From: Mytilus edulis
Lineage: Eukaryota; Mollusca; Bivalvia; Mytilida; Mytilidae
Assembly (NCBI RefSeq): GCF_963676685.1
Contig: NC_092344.1
Span: 48,878,830-48,942,829, forward strand
Reading direction: 5' to 3'
DNA: 64,000 nucleotides
This document shows, piece by piece, positions 62,020-64,000 of this stretch; within the stretch, counting starts at the first letter, position 1, and each line of letters starts with the position of its first letter. The notes below the pieces were generated by a model, which saw only the letters and a list, made by a program, of their open reading frames with translations, was not told the DNA's origin and did not search any database. Position numbers and translations under genes: made by a program.

Positions 62020-64000
62020 TTAACTATAATCGGAAAACAACGCCATTCTCAACTTGTCCCATCCATTTTCAATTTCCTGGTCTGACCAATTCACAAGAAA
62101 GACGTCATCGAGTATACAATCGAGTTCGATTGGGAAGTTTTCTACTTGGACGTTTCTTGTAATGACAATAATACGCTGCAAATGTCCAGTGTACTTTTCA
62201 TACTTTGCTCTTTGAATCTCAAACTTTCCCCAGGTTTTTTTGGTGAATGATTTAGAAATGACAAATACTATATTTTTACTTTCATGAATAGACTGTGAAA
62301 TGGCATCAGATCGGATAATTCCAGCCAAAATGTCCCGATCCTCTATACATATTTTCATCTTCCATGTGTTCTCAATTTTCGATATTAACATTTCTTTAAC
62401 CCAATCGAAGCAATCATCTGAATAAGATAAGTAAATATCGTATTTGAATTTTGACCTTAAATCATTTTCAACAACTCTTTTAAAAACCCGATATACCCAA
62501 TACGCTATTCGCCACCTGAAATTAACTATGACTGCAATAGGAGTAGTAAATGTTATAAAAATCACGAGTAAACATATACCAACTCGGAGCCACACTTCAT
62601 TTTCACAATTGCCATAAAATTCATGGAAATGTTCTGCCGCTTTTTGTGTATTAGTATAAGTTCCGTTTCCTAACTGGCACGTATAGTTTCGCGCAGGTTT
62701 ATCAAGTTTTATCCTCGTTTTGGAAATCCATAACACAAAGTCAGAAGTCTCACAACTACATCTAAAAACATTTCCAGAAAGTTTCAATTGAAACGAAGCC
62801 TCAGTTCGATCATTTCTCAAATCGAAAAATTGCTGAAACGTCTCCTTGATCGTTTGGAGATTATTACGTTCTAAATTTAGGACTTCAAGATTTGTTAAAG
62901 TGTGCACCGCTATTGGTACTTCCGAAAATAAGTTGAATCCCATATCAAGATGTCGTATGTGTTTGTTGGAGTTGAATGCGTCTTTTGGCAGAAACCATAA
63001 GTGGTTATATGATATGTCCAATCTTTCTAATGTTGGAAAAAGACGAAATATTTTTTTACCTTTTTTAAATGTCAAACCAAGCCTTGCATGTTTCAATATT
63101 AAAGTTCTAGATTCTTTAAACAACGGAATATTATTCCTTCCTGAGTATAGAGTTGAGTCAATACCTGAAAGATCAACATATTCCAAGTAGTTTGTTCCAT
63201 TGAACACAATATTTGGAAAATACTTCATTTTGAAATAGGATAAATCTAGAACACGTAAGTAGTGAATACTCGAAAAGTATATTGTGTGTGGAGAAGTCCC
63301 TTGAATATGTTCAACTCCAGCAAATTTCGACAAAACAAGTACTTCCAGTGATCGTGGGAAAGGGTAGGTTATCTGAACATCTAGTTTCCAATTATTTGCG
63401 TTGACATTATCCAGATTTTCTGCATATTCTGTATCAACCGTTAAACCTGAATTCATTTCGTCAGTTGAAATACCGAGAATCCCTGAATAATTGAAAGTTA
63501 CAAGACTTGATAACTGCAATGCGAATTTTGTCAGTTCAACTGCTTTAAATCCATTTGTTATTGAAAATCGGTCTCCAGAAAAAACTATTGTAACAAAGCA
63601 TTCAGGATATTTGTAAGAAAGTAAAGAATTAGGCTTGAAATCTACAATACCATTTCTTATCAAAATTAATTTTCTCAAACATATATTTCGCAAGTATTTT
63701 GTCATATCAGCAGTTATTATAACTGCATATGGAGCCCTAACTAGTCCATCACAGTATCCAGGATTAACTTTTGTAAAGTTCAACTCTTGCATTTTTGTAA
63801 AAGGATATACAATCATCAGTGCTGACTCAAAGTCCATGCAAACTTGGAATAGGCGGAGGATCTTCAATGATTGGAAAGGTTCGAGAAAGTTAAGTTCAGC
63901 CAACTCTCGAATCTTACAGCCCACAAAGAAGACATTTTCTATTGATGGTGGCATAAAAGCGAAGGTCCTATTTGTCATTTTATCTAAATAGCAGAGGTCA
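62020..64000 (-). CDS. Toll-like receptor, C-terminal part (LRR, TM, TIR); 5' end outside the window
   Basis: A pattern-recognition receptor signalling through a cytoplasmic TIR domain. Residues are counted from the ATG at 63978, but the frame is open to the window edge, so the protein is longer. Leucine-rich repeats run to about 405 (VLDLSYFKMKYFPNIVFNGT, LERLDISYNHLWFLP, LEVLNLERNNLQTI). A cysteine-rich LRR C-cap (FRCSC ... TC ... NC) follows, then a membrane helix (VGICLLVIFITFTTPIAVIV) and the TIR domain. Box 1 is YDIYLSYSD. Box 2 is EDRDILAGI, with Ala552 where the BB-loop proline normally stands. ILDDVFLVNW lies near the end. The coding part here has no intron, as is usual for mollusc TLRs. 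Stop at 62020-62022. The ligand is unknown. Confidence 0.9.
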   Translation of the reverse strand, partial: DLCYLDKMTNRTFAFMPPSIENVFFVGCKIRELAELNFLEPFQSLKILRLFQVCMDFESALMIVYPFTKMQELNFTKVNPGYCDGLVRAPYAVIITADMTKYLRNICLRKLILIRNGIVDFKPNSLLSYKYPECFVTIVFSGDRFSITNGFKAVELTKFALQLSSLVTFNYSGILGISTDEMNSGLTVDTEYAENLDNVNANNWKLDVQITYPFPRSLEVLVLSKFAGVEHIQGTSPHTIYFSSIHYLRVLDLSYFKMKYFPNIVFNGTNYLEYVDLSGIDSTLYSGRNNIPLFKESRTLILKHARLGLTFKKGKKIFRLFPTLERLDISYNHLWFLPKDAFNSNKHIRHLDMGFNLFSEVPIAVHTLTNLEVLNLERNNLQTIKETFQQFFDLRNDRTEASFQLKLSGNVFRCSCETSDFVLWISKTRIKLDKPARNYTCQLGNGTYTNTQKAAEHFHEFYGNCENEVWLRVGICLLVIFITFTTPIAVIVNFRWRIAYWVYRVFKRVVENDLRSKFKYDIYLSYSDDCFDWVKEMLISKIENTWKMKICIEDRDILAGIIRSDAISQSIHESKNIVFVISKSFTKKTWGKFEIQRAKYEKYTGHLQRIIVITRNVQVENFPIELDCILDDVFLVNWSDQEIENGWDKLRMALFSDYS

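Overview
This window is eukaryotic, AT-rich animal DNA. Genes are interrupted by GT-AG introns, intergenic spaces are long, and mobile elements are abundant. The gene families point to a bivalve mollusc, most likely a marine mussel of the Mytilus type: a SAM/HECT ubiquitin ligase, intronless B-box plus NHL-like genes, a Toll-like receptor with one long LRR-TM-TIR exon, hammerhead-ribozyme repeats, and many short dispersed repeats of a kind I associate with Mytilus. The taxon is an inference from family content, not from a marker gene.

Layout. 1-2230 holds dispersed repeats, two 21-bp minisatellites and a foldback element. 2339-22209 (+) is one split gene of seven exons encoding a protein of about 644 residues: an N-terminal SAM domain, a RAD18-like C2HC (UBZ4-type) finger and a C-terminal HECT ubiquitin-ligase domain with its catalytic cysteine. 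Its introns carry a 5'-truncated LINE with a visible target-site duplication, SINEs, several foldback elements, a hammerhead ribozyme motif and a 775-bp inverted-repeat element filled with a palindromic minisatellite. 22509-23382 (-) is a DDE integrase-like gene, convergent with the ligase gene and broken by one frameshift. 24340-28070 is repeat-rich spacer.

28074-29177 (-), 32834-33919 (+, pseudogene) and 49700-50803 (+) are three copies of one intronless B-box/NHL-like gene. Between them lie a LINE 3' fragment, a 585-bp inverted-repeat element, a BEL/Pao relic, and a tandem dimer of a 350-bp unit with a hammerhead ribozyme in each unit (34251-34917). 35000-48000 is nearly gene-free. 47982-48278 is an inverted-repeat element carrying an antisense hammerhead motif.

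53056-58753 is a degenerate BEL/Pao LTR retrotransposon with two 199-bp LTRs. It appears to have inserted into an older element rich in a GATCGTGGTA-like motif (about 52419-59286). 59290-62015 is spacer. 62020-64000 (-) is the C-terminal part of a Toll-like receptor whose 5' end lies beyond the window.

The host genes fit two themes: ubiquitin signalling (the SAM/UBZ/HECT ligase; B-box proteins are often linked to it) and innate immune sensing (the TLR). No operon-like arrangement is expected or seen. The most unusual non-coding content is the set of hammerhead ribozymes: three near-complete, one slightly decayed and two broken copies, including the direct 350-bp dimer, which resembles self-cleaving, circular-RNA-producing retroelements (retrozymes).
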